A DNA stretch of 64,000 nt from Parapedobacter sp042666505 (lineage in GTDB: Bacteria > Bacteroidota > Bacteroidia > Sphingobacteriales > Sphingobacteriaceae): positions 620,001 to 684,000 of the forward strand of contig NZ_JBHTDN010000001.1 in assembly GCF_042666505.1 (NCBI RefSeq). Reading direction: 5' to 3'. The position numbers were made by a program, and so were the translations under genes. Each line of letters starts with the position of its first letter. Position 1 is the stretch's first letter. This document shows, piece by piece, positions 51,217 to 61,006 of this stretch. The notes below the pieces were generated by a model. That model was not told the DNA's origin and did no database searches. It was given only the letters and a program-made list of their open reading frames with translations.

Positions 51217-53877
51217 CTAAAAGCCTCCGAAATTATCGTTTCGTTTGGTCAGTTTTAAGTCCTGGAGGATGGAAGCCTTTGCGCGGATCGTCACGTTATA
51301 GCTTTGGAACCGCCCGAAAGGTACCCAGCCAAAAGACATATCCCAGCAATGCAAATCGCGGTATATGCTGAAACGGGTCATGGAAATTTCCTTCTGCCGG
51401 AAATCATAACCCGAGTTAAATTGGACTTTCCATTTGGGGGTCAGGCTGAAATCGCCGTGAATGTTTAACGTTGCCGTAACCGTTGATCGGTTTCCGGGAT
51501 TTGAATACTGGAAACTGAACGACCCCGCCAGGTTCCAGGGAATGTTAAAATCCACAAACGCGTTGGGATCCGAACTGATGCGGGCTAATTGCTGCTGTTG
51601 CTCGGGGGTCATGTTCGGTTTCTGGGCGTCCAGCGAATCAAGTCCCTGTTGGCGGCTTTTGTTCGCATCGGGATTAAGACTGTAATCGAATGACAAACCA
51701 AATTGCGTAAGACGCGCAAGTTTTCCGTCCCTGATGGCATAACGGTTTACCCGTCTTCCTGTGGTTTGGTCATAATTGTACGGGTCGAATGTTCCGTTGA
51801 AATTGAGGTTGATCTTCTGGTTGAATAGTGCGGTCCTTCCCGAAAAGTTGATATTGGATAATTTAAAGGAGTCGGCCACGAAATTATAGTTTCCGCTAAA
51901 AGTTAATCCCTGAAGGATAGGTACTTTTTTGACGCCGCCGTCTGTGGTATCCTTCTTACTCAGGATTTTTGCTTCCAGGTTGTTATCAATGGAAAAGCCG
52001 ATTCCCATGGAACGACCACTTCCTGGAGAACCATATTTGCTCCCCTGAAAGATCGAGTATAGATTTTCTTCGCCCCTTGCATCGATGTATCGGCGGTAAA
52101 ATCCGTACATTGGGTCTGAGAAGTCCGGCCGATAATTGAGGTTAAAGGAAGGGGTGATGACATGGCGCATTGCCTGTATTTTGCCGATTTTGGGATACAT
52201 CCCGTAGATTTTGGTGGATAAACCGGAGGACACCGAATAATCGTATGACCGACGGAAGCCCCTGACCGTATCACGTAACTCTTCGTATCCGTTTACCGTA
52301 TTTTCCAACCTGCGCCGGTAGGTCTGGAAGTGCCATCCCTCATTGTAATTTACGCTGGTATTGAACTGGAAGAATTTCAGCACATTCAGCGAAAGGCTTA
52401 CTGGGATGCTATGCTGGAAGCCATGTTGGAATTGGTCTAGCGTTTCTTTGCTGAATAAGCCGGTTTCCCGGGCATTGAGTGTGTTGTCTCCCCGTAAAGA
52501 GTAACTGACATTGATCCGCTGGTACCATTTTTGTTCACCCACGCGGTCTTTGGAGTCAAAGGGGTTGAAAGAGGCTACACTGAGCGAAAACGTGGGGAGA
52601 TCTAAGGAGAGCGTCTGGTCGGCCATGTTCTGGGAATGCCGCATACTGGCTGTGAAATTCACTTTGCCATCAGCAAACGTCCGTCCGTAGCTGATGCTGG
52701 AGTTCATCGTGTTCCGGGTGATTTCTTCGTAATTGTAGGAAGCATTGGCGGCCGTGTTGTGTGCATATCCGCTGGTACCGAACTGTACGCTGGCACTGAA
52801 CGTGGTGCCCGGATTGGCCTCCTGCAATTGGGTATGGTTCCAATTCACCCGGAAATCGTGCATCGCCCGATATTGGTCTGTTCCTTCTACGCCACTTTTT
52901 GTATTCGCAAAATTGATGTTAAATCCGCCATTGAACTTATAATTTACCCGGTAACGGGTTAGGATTGCCGTTTCCCAGGAACCCTTTGAATAAAGCGTTC
53001 CCCGCAATTCACTGTCCCAATAGTCATTGAATGCCAGATACCAGCCGATATCCCGCATAAAAAAGCCTCTATTGAATTCCTCACCGAATGTAGGAAACAA
53101 AAAGCCCGATGAGCGTTTGTTCGGCTTAGGGAAAAAGCCGAAGGGAATGGTGATGAATCGCAGGGGAACTCCTTCCATCACGAGGTAGGCCGGTCCAGAA
53201 ATAATTTGGTTCTCCGTGACGATTCCCTTGCTGATTTGGATGCCAAAATGTGTATGCGGTTGGGGCAAATTACAGGTACTATACATGCCATGGTAGAGTG
53301 ACATCTCATTGTATTGATTCTTTCGAACCCGGCTTGCCTGGATAAAGCCGCCGTCCACTTCTGTGAAAATGCCGAACGTGACCCCATTGCCGGTATCAAA
53401 ATTATAGCGCAATGAATCCACGGCTTTCGGGGGTTCGTTATCCATAATGACAACAGGCCGTCCCGAGTATTTATTGTTGTGATCGATGAGCCCGCTGGCA
53501 AAAACTTCGTTGGTCGACTGGTTTACACGAATGTAGTCGGCCGCGAGTTCAAACGTTTCGTATTTGACTTTCGCATCGCCGTATAGATGGATGATATTGG
53601 TCTTTAGGTCGGTCACCTGAGAATCTGCCGCAGCAATCGTAACCATCGCTTTCAACCCGTCGGACGAGCTGCGCCGGGTAGTGTCGGATCGGCCGTTGAG
53701 CGAATCCACCTTCAGTGTGTCTGTCTGCGTGTTACGGGTGGTGTCGGGAGGTGCCGTTGCCGGGGGATTTTCCTGTCCGGATACCGAAACACAGGAAAAT
53801 ACCGTTAGGATTAGTAGTGGGATTGAGACCTGTTTGAGTCGCCGTTTAACCGAAGAAATGAATAAAGAATAACTCAT
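51217..53877 (-). CDS. lptD: LptD-like LPS assembly outer-membrane protein
   Basis: An 886-residue protein placing lipopolysaccharide in the outer leaflet. From the ATG at 53877 a signal segment (IPLLILTVFSCVSVSG) follows; an upstream in-frame start at 53949 would put 24 extra residues before it and is rejected. A Ser/Thr/Asp-rich region leads to an OstA/LptA-like jelly-roll (LYGDAKVKYETFELAADYIRVN near 90), then a large beta barrel with GIFTEVDGGFIQASRVRKN and alternating aromatic strands to the C-terminus. Followed 2 nt later by cinA. Confidence 0.87.
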   Translation of the reverse strand: MSYSLFISSVKRRLKQVSIPLLILTVFSCVSVSGQENPPATAPPDTTRNTQTDTLKVDSLNGRSDTTRRSSSDGLKAMVTIAAADSQVTDLKTNIIHLYGDAKVKYETFELAADYIRVNQSTNEVFASGLIDHNNKYSGRPVVIMDNEPPKAVDSLRYNFDTGNGVTFGIFTEVDGGFIQASRVRKNQYNEMSLYHGMYSTCNLPQPHTHFGIQISKGIVTENQIISGPAYLVMEGVPLRFITIPFGFFPKPNKRSSGFLFPTFGEEFNRGFFMRDIGWYLAFNDYWDSELRGTLYSKGSWETAILTRYRVNYKFNGGFNINFANTKSGVEGTDQYRAMHDFRVNWNHTQLQEANPGTTFSASVQFGTSGYAHNTAANASYNYEEITRNTMNSSISYGRTFADGKVNFTASMRHSQNMADQTLSLDLPTFSLSVASFNPFDSKDRVGEQKWYQRINVSYSLRGDNTLNARETGLFSKETLDQFQHGFQHSIPVSLSLNVLKFFQFNTSVNYNEGWHFQTYRRRLENTVNGYEELRDTVRGFRRSYDYSVSSGLSTKIYGMYPKIGKIQAMRHVITPSFNLNYRPDFSDPMYGFYRRYIDARGEENLYSIFQGSKYGSPGSGRSMGIGFSIDNNLEAKILSKKDTTDGGVKKVPILQGLTFSGNYNFVADSFKLSNINFSGRTALFNQKINLNFNGTFDPYNYDQTTGRRVNRYAIRDGKLARLTQFGLSFDYSLNPDANKSRQQGLDSLDAQKPNMTPEQQQQLARISSDPNAFVDFNIPWNLAGSFSFQYSNPGNRSTVTATLNIHGDFSLTPKWKVQFNSGYDFRQKEISMTRFSIYRDLHCWDMSFGWVPFGRFQSYNVTIRAKASILQDLKLTKRNDNFGGF

Positions 53878-53956
53878 GCAAGCTTCGTCACCGTTAAAAA
53901 ATAATTTATTTTGATGAAAAAAGACAGCAACAGACCTCAAATTTGACAATGAATAC

Positions 53957-53964
53957 TATTTTTG
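53957..53964 (+). promoter_or_regulatory. -7 box of the amidase promoter
   Basis: TATTTTTG, exact TAnnTTTG match followed by C, 63 nt before the preferred ATG; no TTG at the expected spacing. Confidence 0.4.
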
Positions 53965-54027
53965 CAATAATTGAAAATTGGCACAAAATTAATTAAAATA
54001 GTTAGGATTTTGGTGTACTACCTCGAC

Positions 54028-54861
54028 ATGATAAAACATCCCGCAACATATATATTTCGTTTCCTCGCCTTTTACCTACTAATTCCAACGATTTCTTTTG
54101 CAAATAAGTATCAGGATTCTCTGTATACGGTAAAAACGATCGTCCTGGATGCAGGACACGGCGGAGATAAGCCGGGCACTAAGGGGGCAATATCTTTAGA
54201 GAAGGACGTGGTGCTGCAAGTAGCTTTAAAATTGGGAAAAGCCATTGAATCCGAAATACCTGGGGTGAAGGTGTTTTATACGCGTACTACAGACGTAGAT
54301 GTAGAACTATATAAACGCATTGAATTTGCGAATGATAAAAAAGCAGATCTATTTATCTCGATTCATTGCAACGCTACTCCTGCGCGCAAACGACGTAATA
54401 GCAAAGGAAGATATTATTATGTGCAGGACAAGACCGTCAGGGGGACAGAAACGTTCGTTTCCGGGTTTGGTAGGTTGGGCGAGCAAGATGCTGCGCTGCG
54501 GGAAAATGCTGATATTCTCCTAGAAGACAACTATCAGGAGAACTACCAGGGCTTCGATCCCAACGATCCCGGGAGTTATATCGTGTTTTCACTGATGAAA
54601 AATCAATTTCGGGATAAGAGTATCCGGTTGGCATCGCTCATTCAGGAGCAATATGTCAAGTCTGGTAGGGAAGACCGCGGCGTACAAGAACAGAGTTTAG
54701 CTGTGCTGGCGCGTGCCGGAATGCCGGCCGTGTTAACCGAAATCGGATTTTTAAGCAATCCGAACGAGGAAACGTTTATGAACTCGGAAAGGGGACAAGC
54801 TGAGATTGTAAATAATCTGGTGGAGGCTATCAAAGCATATAAGCGACAGGTTGAGCGTTGA
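54028..54861 (+). CDS. N-acetylmuramoyl-L-alanine amidase (Amidase_3)
   Basis: Zinc amidase cutting the peptide stem from peptidoglycan, 277 residues. Signal peptide IKHPATYIFRFLAFYLLIPTISFA sets the start at the ATG 54028 (a TTG at 53971 is rejected). Domain from about residue 40: zinc His in VLDAGHGGDKPG, zinc Glu in ISLEKDVVLQVA, SIHCNAT near 125 with a zinc His, and the catalytic Glu in AVLTEIGFLSN near 250. No LysM or AMIN domain. Exported; it probably acts in cell separation. Confidence 0.93.
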   Translation: MIKHPATYIFRFLAFYLLIPTISFANKYQDSLYTVKTIVLDAGHGGDKPGTKGAISLEKDVVLQVALKLGKAIESEIPGVKVFYTRTTDVDVELYKRIEFANDKKADLFISIHCNATPARKRRNSKGRYYYVQDKTVRGTETFVSGFGRLGEQDAALRENADILLEDNYQENYQGFDPNDPGSYIVFSLMKNQFRDKSIRLASLIQEQYVKSGREDRGVQEQSLAVLARAGMPAVLTEIGFLSNPNEETFMNSERGQAEIVNNLVEAIKAYKRQVER

Positions 54862-55022
54862 CGGGCGGCAGACGCTAAGGTGGTGTTAAACAAAGCGCGG
54901 TGAACGTTGTTTATTGGTAATCCGGGAAGGTAGGTCGCCATTGCTGAAATGAAAGCAACCGCCAGACGTCCAGAACGGGTCGAAATGGAATAAGGCAATT
55001 GACAATCAATAACTAACAAGCT

Positions 55023-55967
55023 TTGAAAATAGCAAACGAAACGAAAGTAGGTATATTGGCGGTGGTAGCCATTGCCATCTTGATTTTGGGATACAGCTTC
55101 CTCAAAGGAAACGATGTGTTCAGCAGTGACAACACCTTTTATGCAACGTATGACCGGGTAGATGGGCTTACTGAGTCCAAGCCCGTTCTCGTAAATGGAT
55201 ACCAGATTGGCCGCGTTTCAGATATGCAATTGCAGTCCGACGGCCGTATCCGGACCGAATTCAAAGTACAGCGCAATTATGCCATACCAGCCAATACCGT
55301 AGCGCGTTTAGCCAGTACAGACCTGTTGGGCGGCAAGGCAATCATTTTTGAACTTGGAGATGGCTCGACCTATGCGAAGGATGGTGATGAACTGAGTGCA
55401 GGGATCCAGAAAAATATCATGGAGCAGGTTGAGCCGATTCAGAAGAAAGCTGAAGACATCGCCGCGGTGTTAGACTCGGTACTGAGCTCTATCAATAACA
55501 CAATCAATAAAGATTTTCAGCGCGACTTCAACCGAAGTATCAACAGCATCGCCAACTCCCTCCAAAATCTCGAGGGCATTACCCAACAGTTGGATGGGCT
55601 TGTCGTTTCTGAACGGAATCGGATCAGCCACATCATGGGGAATGTTGAATCCATAACCGACAATCTCAAGAATAACAACGAGCGCATTGGCAATGTATTG
55701 GCTAATTTGGATAGTATTACGGACCAGGTAGCCAAGGCCAATTTTGCGCAAACCATTCTCAGTGCCAATAAGGCGATGGCCGATTTTCAATCCATTACGG
55801 ATCGCATCAACCAGGGCGGAGGATCGATTGGTATGTTGTTGAATGACGAACAATTATATACTAATCTGAATCAAGCTTCGCAAAATTTGGAGGAACTCAT
55901 TGCCGATATGAAGGCCCGGCCAGGTAGGTATGTGCATTTCTCTGTGTTTGGTCGTAAAAGGGATTGA
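55023..55967 (+). CDS. MlaD-family (MCE domain) protein
   Basis: A 314-residue lipid-transport substrate-binding component. Starts at TTG 55023 (MKIANETKVGILAVV). One N-terminal membrane anchor (VGILAVVAIAILILGYSFL, residues 9-27), then the MCE/MlaD domain (TFYATYDRVDGLTESKPVLVNGYQIGRVSDM... near 38-110), followed by a long predicted coiled-coil/helical C-terminal region with repeating NIES/NLDSIT units. MlaE/MlaF partners are not adjacent. It may take part in phospholipid traffic between membranes. Confidence 0.9.
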   Translation: MKIANETKVGILAVVAIAILILGYSFLKGNDVFSSDNTFYATYDRVDGLTESKPVLVNGYQIGRVSDMQLQSDGRIRTEFKVQRNYAIPANTVARLASTDLLGGKAIIFELGDGSTYAKDGDELSAGIQKNIMEQVEPIQKKAEDIAAVLDSVLSSINNTINKDFQRDFNRSINSIANSLQNLEGITQQLDGLVVSERNRISHIMGNVESITDNLKNNNERIGNVLANLDSITDQVAKANFAQTILSANKAMADFQSITDRINQGGGSIGMLLNDEQLYTNLNQASQNLEELIADMKARPGRYVHFSVFGRKRD

Positions 55968-56006
55968 AAATTGAAGATACGTTGAGAATTGAAGTGAAAA
56001 AAGGTG

Positions 56007-56037
56007 TTGTCATTTTAAAGAATTAACTTTACCTTTG
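56007..56037 (+). promoter_or_regulatory. Promoter of tRNA-Leu
   Basis: TTG (56007-56009), 20 nt, TACCTTTG (56030-56037): exact consensus match, about 20 nt before the mature tRNA. Confidence 0.75.
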
Positions 56038-56057
56038 CAGTCCAAATAAAATCCTAT

Positions 56058-56139
56058 GCGGAAGTGGCGTAATTGGTAGCCGCACCAGACTTAGGATCTG
56101 GCGCCGAAAGGCGTGGGGGTTCGAGTCCCTTCTTCCGCA
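56058..56139 (+). tRNA. tRNA-Leu (anticodon TAG)
   Basis: Cloverleaf of 82 nt: acceptor GCGGAAG/CTTCCGC with discriminator A, anticodon stem CCAGA/TCTGG enclosing the loop CTTAGGA (anticodon TAG), a long class II variable arm, and a T arm with GGTTCGAGTCC. The 3' CCA is not encoded. An intrinsic terminator follows 5 nt later. Confidence 0.96.
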
Positions 56140-56144
56140 CTTGG

Positions 56145-56174
56145 ATCCTCCCGAAAGCATCGGGAGGATTTTTT
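56145..56174 (+). terminator. Terminator of tRNA-Leu
   Basis: Ten-bp perfect stem ATCCTCCCGA/TCGGGAGGAT with a 5-nt loop and a following T run (56169-56174). Confidence 0.9.
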
Positions 56175-56203
56175 ATATATGCGATAAACGCTTAAAATTG
56201 AGT

Positions 56204-57553
56204 ATGAACATTTCACACCAGAACATCGACGAAATCAATGCCGTCATCCGGGTAGACCTCAGTCCCGAGGATTACAATCCCCAAGTAGACAAAGCCATCA
56301 AGGAGCAAGCAAAGAAAGCCAAGCTGCCGGGATTCCGCGCGGGGATGGTGCCAGCTTCCCATATCCGGCGTACTTACGGGAAAGCCATTCTCTTTGACGA
56401 GATCAACCGGTTGGTAAGCGATAAGATCAATCAATATATCAGCGAAAACAAACTCGATATCTTAGGACAGCCACTACCTAAGGAAGATGATAAAAGTGAT
56501 TATAATTGGGATTTTAACGATGCGTTTTCTTTTAATTACGAAATCGGATTGGCGCCGCAATTTGAAATTCCATTCAATGAAAAGTCGAAGTTTCCAGAAT
56601 ATGTGATCAAAGCGGATGAAGAGACGCTGGAAGCACGTATCAAAAACCTCCGTCGCAGCTACGGTAAGATGACCAACCCGGAGGTTTCTGAAGACGGAGA
56701 TGTGCTGTATGGTGAGTTGAAGCAGCTGGATTTCGACGGAAATGAACTGGAAGGTGGGATTGTCAACACAGCTTCAGTACGCACCGATTTGGTGGAAGAC
56801 AAAAAAATCAAAAAAACACTGATAGGGCTGAAAAAGGATGATGAGCTGACGCTGGACGTCAAGAAGGCCTTCAAGAATGAATCTGATATCGCCCGTATCG
56901 TGGGTATCAAAGAAGAAGAGGTTGAATCGTTAGGCAACACGACCTTCAAGCTGACTGTTAAAAACGTAAATCGCCTCGAAGAAGCGGAATTGACCCAAGA
57001 GTTCTACGACAAGTTATTCGGAGAAGGCGTTGTCAAAACGGAGGCGGAATTTAAAGAGAAGGTGCGGGAAGAGGTTGAAAGCATGTTCGTGCAAAATGCC
57101 ACTCAGCGCTTACAGAATGATCTATATCTGAAAGGGTTGGAAGCGGTGAAAGTTGATTTTCCCGAAGCATTTCTCAAAAGATGGCTGAAAGCGACCAATC
57201 CCGAGATTAAAGAAGATGAACTGGAGGAAGGTTTTGCGGATTTCGTTAAGAACCTGAAATGGACATTGATCGAAAACCGTATCATCACCCAAAACGGTTT
57301 GGAGGTGAAATACGAGGAAGTGCTCGCATTGGCCAAGGAGCGTATTGCTGCACAGATCAAGTTATATAGCCCCGGACAAGAACCTACTGATCAACAATTA
57401 GCACAGTATGCAGTACAGCTGCTTAGTGAGAAGGAACAAGCCAACCGTCTATTCGAAGAGATGAAAGCGCTGAAAGTATTCGATTACCTCAAAGGCTTGG
57501 TGAAGCTCGAAAAGAAAGAAATCGAATACAATAAATTTTTGGAATTGAAGTAA
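56204..57553 (+). CDS. tig: Trigger factor
   Basis: Ribosome-associated chaperone, 449 residues from the ATG at 56204 (upstream reading frame overlaps the tRNA terminator and is rejected). The N-terminal ribosome-binding domain has the signature KKAKLPGFRAGMVPASHIRRTYG (GFRxGxxP) near 38-60. The central PPIase-like region (about 150-250) shows DGDVLYGELKQLD but is degenerate as commonly in Bacteroidota, and the C-terminal arm domain is helical and charged. Ends at a strong bidirectional terminator. Confidence 0.94.
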   Translation: MNISHQNIDEINAVIRVDLSPEDYNPQVDKAIKEQAKKAKLPGFRAGMVPASHIRRTYGKAILFDEINRLVSDKINQYISENKLDILGQPLPKEDDKSDYNWDFNDAFSFNYEIGLAPQFEIPFNEKSKFPEYVIKADEETLEARIKNLRRSYGKMTNPEVSEDGDVLYGELKQLDFDGNELEGGIVNTASVRTDLVEDKKIKKTLIGLKKDDELTLDVKKAFKNESDIARIVGIKEEEVESLGNTTFKLTVKNVNRLEEAELTQEFYDKLFGEGVVKTEAEFKEKVREEVESMFVQNATQRLQNDLYLKGLEAVKVDFPEAFLKRWLKATNPEIKEDELEEGFADFVKNLKWTLIENRIITQNGLEVKYEEVLALAKERIAAQIKLYSPGQEPTDQQLAQYAVQLLSEKEQANRLFEEMKALKVFDYLKGLVKLEKKEIEYNKFLELK

Positions 57554-57566
57554 GTAACGTTACAAT

Positions 57567-57608
57567 CCAATAAAAAAAGAGGCTCTTCGAAGCCTCTTTT
57601 TTTATTGG
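57567..57608. terminator. Bidirectional terminator between tig and the META gene
   Basis: A perfect 18-bp inverted repeat (arms 57567-57584 and 57591-57608) with a 6-nt loop; each arm has an A or T run so both strands give a GC stem followed by seven T. Confidence 0.92.
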
Positions 57609-57637
57609 ATGTGTTCTCCGGTTTATCGCTTATTCGC

Positions 57638-58411
57638 TCATTTTTCTTTGGCTACAAATTTAGCCAACGGCGCCATCCTTGCACGAAATAGCTGGAGGGT
57701 ATCGCCTTGCAGATGATAGCTGTCGGCCGATTCCAGTGCACGTCTCAACTCGTTTTCCACTTCCATGTTTTCGCAGGCCATCATGGTGCCGATCAGCTGC
57801 GAAAATTTGATCCGGTTCGGTTCAGACAATTCGTACGTGCCACCCATGCCGTTGCATCCGCCGGAAGCTTCCACCCGCTGGTCATCGCCATTTAACTGGA
57901 TATAGGGCTCTTTTTGCGTTGACCCCTCTGCAACGGCCTGTCCTTGTATTTCGATCAGCTTCCAATACCTTCCCGTGATGGTTTCCGTCACCCTATTCAA
58001 TACGTAATGTTCGGCCAGATTCCCCGTGATGCGATTGCCTTCCATATCGAGGTGGAATAGTCGGTTTTCGCCGACCTGGAATTTTTCACCGCGGTCTGCA
58101 AGCGTGACCTGGTTGCCATTTTTATCCCATGTGAATTTGCCTGACTCCGTAAATACGGAATCACCCCGCTCTAGATACCGTGTTTTTAGTTGATAAGTGT
58201 TGTTTTCATTCAATGTGAGTACATACCGGATGCCGGGGCAGTCGGCGCAAGGAAGCGTTCCTTGGTAGGTACCGCTCCAATCCAGCGAATTGCGGCTGTT
58301 GTGCGCTGTATCCGCCCCCTGTTCGGAGGAAGCTGTCCGTTTGGTTTGGCATGATACAGCAGCGACTGTCACGGCCACCATGCAGTAAAGGGTCCATTTT
58401 AGATTATTCAT
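57638..58411 (-). CDS. Lipoprotein with NlpE-like and META domains
   Basis: A 257-residue envelope lipoprotein. Signal ends VAAVSC (Cys about 21). Residues about 45-140 form an NlpE-like domain with the typical YQGTLPCADCPGIRYVLTLN, including the C-x-x-C pair, and repeated beta strands. Residues about 145-255 are a META/HslJ domain (YWKLIEIQGQAV, ASGGCNGMGGTYEL, GTMMACENMEVENELRRAL). This combination occurs in copper/envelope-stress proteins of Gram-negatives; any copper or stress role here is inference. Monocistronic. Confidence 0.87.
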   Translation of the reverse strand: MNNLKWTLYCMVAVTVAAVSCQTKRTASSEQGADTAHNSRNSLDWSGTYQGTLPCADCPGIRYVLTLNENNTYQLKTRYLERGDSVFTESGKFTWDKNGNQVTLADRGEKFQVGENRLFHLDMEGNRITGNLAEHYVLNRVTETITGRYWKLIEIQGQAVAEGSTQKEPYIQLNGDDQRVEASGGCNGMGGTYELSEPNRIKFSQLIGTMMACENMEVENELRRALESADSYHLQGDTLQLFRARMAPLAKFVAKEK

Positions 58412-58477
58412 CTCAATTAACTTTTTCTAAGCACTTTTCGTAAAACTAACAAAAAAAGTACCACGTATAGCAAACAA

Positions 58478-61006
58478 TCAGCCGTTTGATATTTTAGGGA
58501 TCAAAATTTTCAAACCATCGATGGCGATTACACAGGCGGCAGATACCGTAACGATTAATCCCATGGCCTCAGCAGGCAATGCCACGGTTTTGAATACCGG
58601 TTGAAGAAAGGAGCCATACACCAGTAGCAGTTGTAACCCTATCGAAAATAGAATGGTGGCAAGTAAGAACGGATTCCGGAGCAATGCAAGTCGAAATACG
58701 GATGTATGTAAACTTCTGACCACTAAGGCGTTTCCCAGTTGCACGAAACTGAGCATCGTGAATACCATGGTTTGCTGGGTCGCGGTATCATAGCCTTTGC
58801 TCATTGCTACGAGTTGCAGCGTGAATGCTCCGATGGCCATCAATATTCCGGTTAGTACGATCCGGGGAATAAGTCCGCCGGCAAAGAGGCTTTCATCCGG
58901 TCGCCGCGGCGGTCGTTGCATGGTGTTTTTCTCCGCTGGTTCGGATGCCAGCGCCAATCCCGGCAAACCGTCTGTGACGAGGTTTATCCAAAGGATATGG
59001 ATTGGAAGCAATGGAATGGCCAATCCCAGCGTCGGAGCGAAAAAGATAACGAGGATCTCGCCAAGGTTACATGACAATACATAGCCGATAAACTTGCGGA
59101 TATTGTCGTAGATGCGGCGCCCCTCTTTGACGGCTTTGACGATGGTGGCGAAATTATCATCCAGCAGAATCATGTGTGCTGTTTCTTTCGCAACATCGGT
59201 TCCGGTTATGCCCATGGCTACCCCGATATCCGCTTGCTTCAACGAAGGCGCATCGTTGACACCATCGCCGGTCATGGCCACAAATTCGCCGTTTTGCTGG
59301 AGGGCTTTCACAATGTTAAGTTTCTGCTCGGGCGACACGCGCGCATACACAGCGGTATGCGCAACCTGAGTTTTGAGCTCATCGTCCGAGAGTTTGTTCA
59401 AATCGGCGCCGGTAAGCGCCTTCTCCTCGCCGGAGGCGATCAGTTTCAACCGTTCGGCAATGGCTACCGCCGTTAGTGGTTGATCGCCGGTGATCATAAC
59501 CGGCTTGATCCCTGCCGTCCGGCATTGGCCGATGGCTTCCACGACTTCTTCGCGCGGTGGATCGATCATGCCCGCCATGCCCAGAAAATCCAGTTTTGCT
59601 TCTAGCGAGGCATTCAGCTCTTCCGGTTGTTCATCCAGCCATCGGTAGCCGAAGAAAAGTACCCTTAGGCCTTCACGAGCCCATTCGCGGTTGGTATTCA
59701 GCCACGCTTCTTTCTCATCCGCATAGTCGATCGACAACGCCTCGGCAATTTTTCCCGGCGCACCCTTTACCAGCAGGAGGTACCTGTCATCCCGCTTATG
59801 CAAAGTGCTCATACGCATGCGTTCGGAATCAAACGGCAACGTGCCTACAACCGGATACTCCTTTTCCGCTTCCTGTCTATTCATTCCGCTTTCCGTTGCG
59901 TAGGTTACCAACGCCACTTCCGTAGAGTCGCCCAAAGGGTTTCCGTGTTCGTCAAACCGGATTTCGTTGTTGAGCAGGAAAGCATGCAATAGCAGTGATT
60001 CCCTGTCTTCCGTATGCCAGACTTTTTCCACGGTCATCTTGTTTTTGGTGAGCGTGCCGGTCTTGTCGCTACAGATATAGGTGACCGATCCGAGTGTTTC
60101 GACGGCAGGTAATCTTCTTATGAGCGCGCGTTGCTTGACCATTCGGGCTGCGCCGTTTGCCAGGGCGATGGTAATTACGGCGGGCAAGGCTTCCGGCAGT
60201 GCCGCAACGGCTAGCGATAGGGCGGTCAGAAAGATCGTTAACAGCTCTTCACCGCGATATAAGCCGTATGCAAATATGGCCACGCAGATAAACAGTACGA
60301 TAAGGACCAGCTGTTTGCTGAATTTGTGGAGCCGTCGCTGCAGCGGAGTTTGTTGCGATTCGCTTTCGAGCAGGGTGGCAATTTTTCCCATTTCGGTGTT
60401 CATCCCCGTTTCAGTAACCACCATCCGGGCCGATCCATTACTTACCACCGTTCCTTTAAAGACACAATTGAGCTGGTCGCCGGGCAATAAGCCGTCCCCT
60501 TGAATAGGGGCAGTGTGTTTCTCGATGGATTGGCTTTCTCCCGTGAGCATGGCCTCGTCGATCTTCAGCGCACTAATTTTCAATAATCGCCCATCGGCCG
60601 GAACGATGTCTCCCGCGTTAAGGAGCACGACATCGCCCGGAACCAGCTGGCTGGCCGCGATTTTGGAGGGAGTGCCATTCCGAACCACTAAGGTGTGCTG
60701 AGCAGCCATTTGCCTGAGTTTCTGGATGGAAGCCTCTGCGCGGCTTTCCTGGATGTAGCCGATGATCCCATTGCCGAAAATGATGCCGAGAATGACGTAA
60801 GCATCGGTATGCTCACCGACTAAGAAAGAAATGACGGCTGCAACGGCAAGAATGGCAATCATGACATCCTTGAACTGGGCAACCAAGATGGCAAGTTTGG
60901 GTTTTTGTTTACCGCCTTCAAGTTCGTTCGGACCGAAACGCTCCCGCCGTGCGGCGATGTCGGCTTGGTTCAGTCCGTCCGCGGCACACCCCCGCCGCTT
61001 GGGCAT
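58478..61006 (-). CDS. Calcium-type P-ATPase, N-terminally truncated
   Basis: Cation-pumping P-type ATPase of 842 residues. Membrane domain with PEALPAVITIALANGAARM (helix M4 region), actuator MLTGES near 155, phosphorylated Asp near 313 in ICSDKTGTLTKNKM, hinge TGDGVNDAPSLKQADIGVAMG near 580, and C-terminal helices. The kin of SERCA/PMCA-type Ca2+ pumps. The protein begins only nine residues before the conserved GLNQADIAARRERFGPNEL, and those nine (MPKRRGCAA) are encoded by the antisense of an endonuclease V remnant. The native N-terminus and promoter appear deleted, so expression is doubtful. Confidence 0.85.
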   Translation of the reverse strand: MPKRRGCAADGLNQADIAARRERFGPNELEGGKQKPKLAILVAQFKDVMIAILAVAAVISFLVGEHTDAYVILGIIFGNGIIGYIQESRAEASIQKLRQMAAQHTLVVRNGTPSKIAASQLVPGDVVLLNAGDIVPADGRLLKISALKIDEAMLTGESQSIEKHTAPIQGDGLLPGDQLNCVFKGTVVSNGSARMVVTETGMNTEMGKIATLLESESQQTPLQRRLHKFSKQLVLIVLFICVAIFAYGLYRGEELLTIFLTALSLAVAALPEALPAVITIALANGAARMVKQRALIRRLPAVETLGSVTYICSDKTGTLTKNKMTVEKVWHTEDRESLLLHAFLLNNEIRFDEHGNPLGDSTEVALVTYATESGMNRQEAEKEYPVVGTLPFDSERMRMSTLHKRDDRYLLLVKGAPGKIAEALSIDYADEKEAWLNTNREWAREGLRVLFFGYRWLDEQPEELNASLEAKLDFLGMAGMIDPPREEVVEAIGQCRTAGIKPVMITGDQPLTAVAIAERLKLIASGEEKALTGADLNKLSDDELKTQVAHTAVYARVSPEQKLNIVKALQQNGEFVAMTGDGVNDAPSLKQADIGVAMGITGTDVAKETAHMILLDDNFATIVKAVKEGRRIYDNIRKFIGYVLSCNLGEILVIFFAPTLGLAIPLLPIHILWINLVTDGLPGLALASEPAEKNTMQRPPRRPDESLFAGGLIPRIVLTGILMAIGAFTLQLVAMSKGYDTATQQTMVFTMLSFVQLGNALVVRSLHTSVFRLALLRNPFLLATILFSIGLQLLLVYGSFLQPVFKTVALPAEAMGLIVTVSAACVIAIDGLKILIPKISNG

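Noticed and set aside
53878..53949. A longer N-terminus for LptD
   Set aside because: It would put 24 polar and aromatic residues ahead of a clear signal segment.
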